This document shows positions 12,750 through 13,816 of a DNA stretch of 13,816 bases, in pieces. The position numbers were made by a program, and so were the translations under genes. Below the pieces are notes generated by a model, which saw only the letters and a list, made by a program, of their open reading frames with translations, did no database searches and had not been told where the DNA came from. Source of the DNA: Actinomycetota bacterium (GTDB lineage: Bacteria > Actinomycetota > Actinomycetes > S36-B12); the NCBI GenBank assembly GCA_027729865.1, contig JAQCBM010000020.1, forward strand, positions 1 through 13,816. The letters run 5' to 3'. Position 1 is the stretch's first letter; each line of letters begins with the position of its first letter.

Positions 12750-13816
12750 GTGTCCTACGACGCAAGTGCCATCACCGTGCTCGAGGGTCTCGATGCGGTG
12801 CGCAAGCGCCCGGGCATGTACATCGGCTCCACCGGCGAGCGGGGTCTGCACCACCTGGTCTACGAAGTGGTCGACAACTCCGTCGATGAGGCGATGGCTG
12901 GGTACGCCAGCACCATCTCCGTGACGATCCTGGCCGACGGCGGGGTGCGGGTCAGTGACGACGGCCGCGGCATTCCCGTTGACGAACACCCGGTGGAAAA
13001 ACGCCCCGCGGTAGAGGTCGTGTTAACTGTTTTGCACGCAGGCGGCAAGTTCGGTGGTGGCGGCTACCAGGTGTCCGGTGGTCTGCACGGTGTGGGAGTG
13101 TCCGTCGTCAATGCGCTGTCCACGCGGTTGGACGTCGAAGTTCATCGCGATGGATTGGTCTACCGGCAAACCTACGAACACGGCGTGCCCACTGCCCCCC
13201 TAGCCAAGGGTGAGAAGACCGACCGCACCGGAACCACGGTCACTTTCTGGGCGGATCCAAACATCTTCGAGACAACTCATTACGACTTCACCACGCTGTC
13301 CCGCCGATTCCAGGAAATGGCGTTCCTCAACAAGGGCATGACCATCGAGTTGGTCGATGAGCGCACCACTGCTATCCGCGACGCCGACGACGTCTCGGAG
13401 GTTGTGGACGATGTTCGTGCGGTTAGTTACCACTACGACGGCGGCATCGCGGATTTCGTCCGTCACATAAACGCGAGCAAAGGCGTGTCGAACCCGACGA
13501 TCATTGAAATCGGTGCGGAGAACGACGATGCCGGACTGAGTTGCGAGATCGCGATGCAGTGGAACACCACGTACGCCGAGTCCGTGTACACCTTCGCGAA
13601 CACCATCAACACCACCGAAGGTGGAACGCACGAAGAAGGTTTTCGCACCGCGCTAACGAGCTTGGTCAACAAGTTTGCGCGTGAGTGGGGTGTGCTGAAG
13701 GAAAAGGACACCAATCTCACCGGTGAAGATGTGCGCGAGGGTCTGACCGCGATCGTGTCGGTGAAGTTGCGCGAGCCGCAGTTCGAGGGTCAGACGAAGA
13801 CGAAGCTCGGCAACAC
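12750..13816 (+). CDS. gyrB: DNA gyrase subunit B (N-terminal part)
   Basis: 355 codons are visible; the gene continues past the window. The GTG at 12750 has a near-perfect AAAGGAGG 6 nt upstream. It begins VSYDASAITVLEGLDAVRKRPGMYIGSTGERGLHH, with a very short N-terminus. The GHKL ATPase motifs are YEVVDNSVDEA (38-48, catalytic E39), DDGRGIPV (70-77) and the ATP lid GGKFGGGGYQVSGGLHGVGVSVVNALS (98-124). The transducer domain follows, with QWNTTYAESVYTFANTINTTEGGTHEEGF, and the visible part ends near QFEGQTKTKLGN, where the QTK loop lysine contacts ATP phosphate. With GyrA it adds negative supercoils; the ATPase site is the target of aminocoumarins. Confidence 0.98.
   Translation, partial: MSYDASAITVLEGLDAVRKRPGMYIGSTGERGLHHLVYEVVDNSVDEAMAGYASTISVTILADGGVRVSDDGRGIPVDEHPVEKRPAVEVVLTVLHAGGKFGGGGYQVSGGLHGVGVSVVNALSTRLDVEVHRDGLVYRQTYEHGVPTAPLAKGEKTDRTGTTVTFWADPNIFETTHYDFTTLSRRFQEMAFLNKGMTIELVDERTTAIRDADDVSEVVDDVRAVSYHYDGGIADFVRHINASKGVSNPTIIEIGAENDDAGLSCEIAMQWNTTYAESVYTFANTINTTEGGTHEEGFRTALTSLVNKFAREWGVLKEKDTNLTGEDVREGLTAIVSVKLREPQFEGQTKTKLGN

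Noticed and set aside
1..13816. Insertion sequence, CRISPR array, tRNA or rRNA gene
   Set aside because: I saw no transposase motif, regularly spaced repeat array, cloverleaf or rRNA sequence on either strand.

Overview
The window is the chromosomal replication-origin region of an actinobacterium (Actinomycetota). The gene order, read from the sequence, is parB-parA-rsmG-jag-yidC-yidD-rnpA-rpmH on the minus strand, then dnaA-oriC-dnaN-recF-dciA(DUF721)-gyrB on the plus strand. Frequent GTG starts, a moderately high GC content, short high-GC intergenic gaps, the actinobacterial form of RnpA (ARHRVARQIRH) and DUF721 between recF and gyrB all fit Actinomycetota. There is no gnd between dnaN and recF, unlike mycobacteria. 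I cannot name the genus.

Layout. Positions 2-1257 (plus) hold the end of a PLP-dependent aminotransferase and a complete D-Ala-D-Ala ligase-type ATP-grasp enzyme, overlapping by 4 nt. Positions 1244-2278 (minus) hold a two-gene HEPN/nucleotidyltransferase module of toxin-antitoxin type. It is more AT-rich than its surroundings and is preceded by a long palindrome (2293-2326), a likely operator. Positions 2344-7496 (minus) hold the conserved left arm of the origin: segregation (parA, parB, two parS-like sites), ribosome and RNA functions (rsmG, jag/khpB, rnpA, rpmH) and membrane protein insertion (yidC, yidD). Positions 7497-7742 are the divergent rpmH/dnaA promoter region with DnaA boxes. Positions 7743-9200 are dnaA, and 9201-9735 are oriC, with many imperfect DnaA boxes. 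Positions 9736-12469 are dnaN, recF and dciA, tightly packed. Positions 12470-12749 are the gyrB promoter and a structured leader, and gyrB runs off the right edge.

Function. DnaA binds oriC and its own promoter. DciA is known elsewhere as a helicase-loading factor, DnaN is the clamp, RecF acts in gap repair, and GyrB removes the supercoils made by replication. ParA/ParB and parS segregate the new origins. The minus-strand arm is a translation and membrane-biogenesis operon.

Most of the window is well-known core biology. The parts worth a second look are the HEPN/nucleotidyltransferase module with its operator, a natural GDDG loop in the KH domain of Jag, the two parS-like sites that share the same off-consensus base, the all-imperfect DnaA boxes of oriC, and the folded, repeat-bearing gyrB leader.
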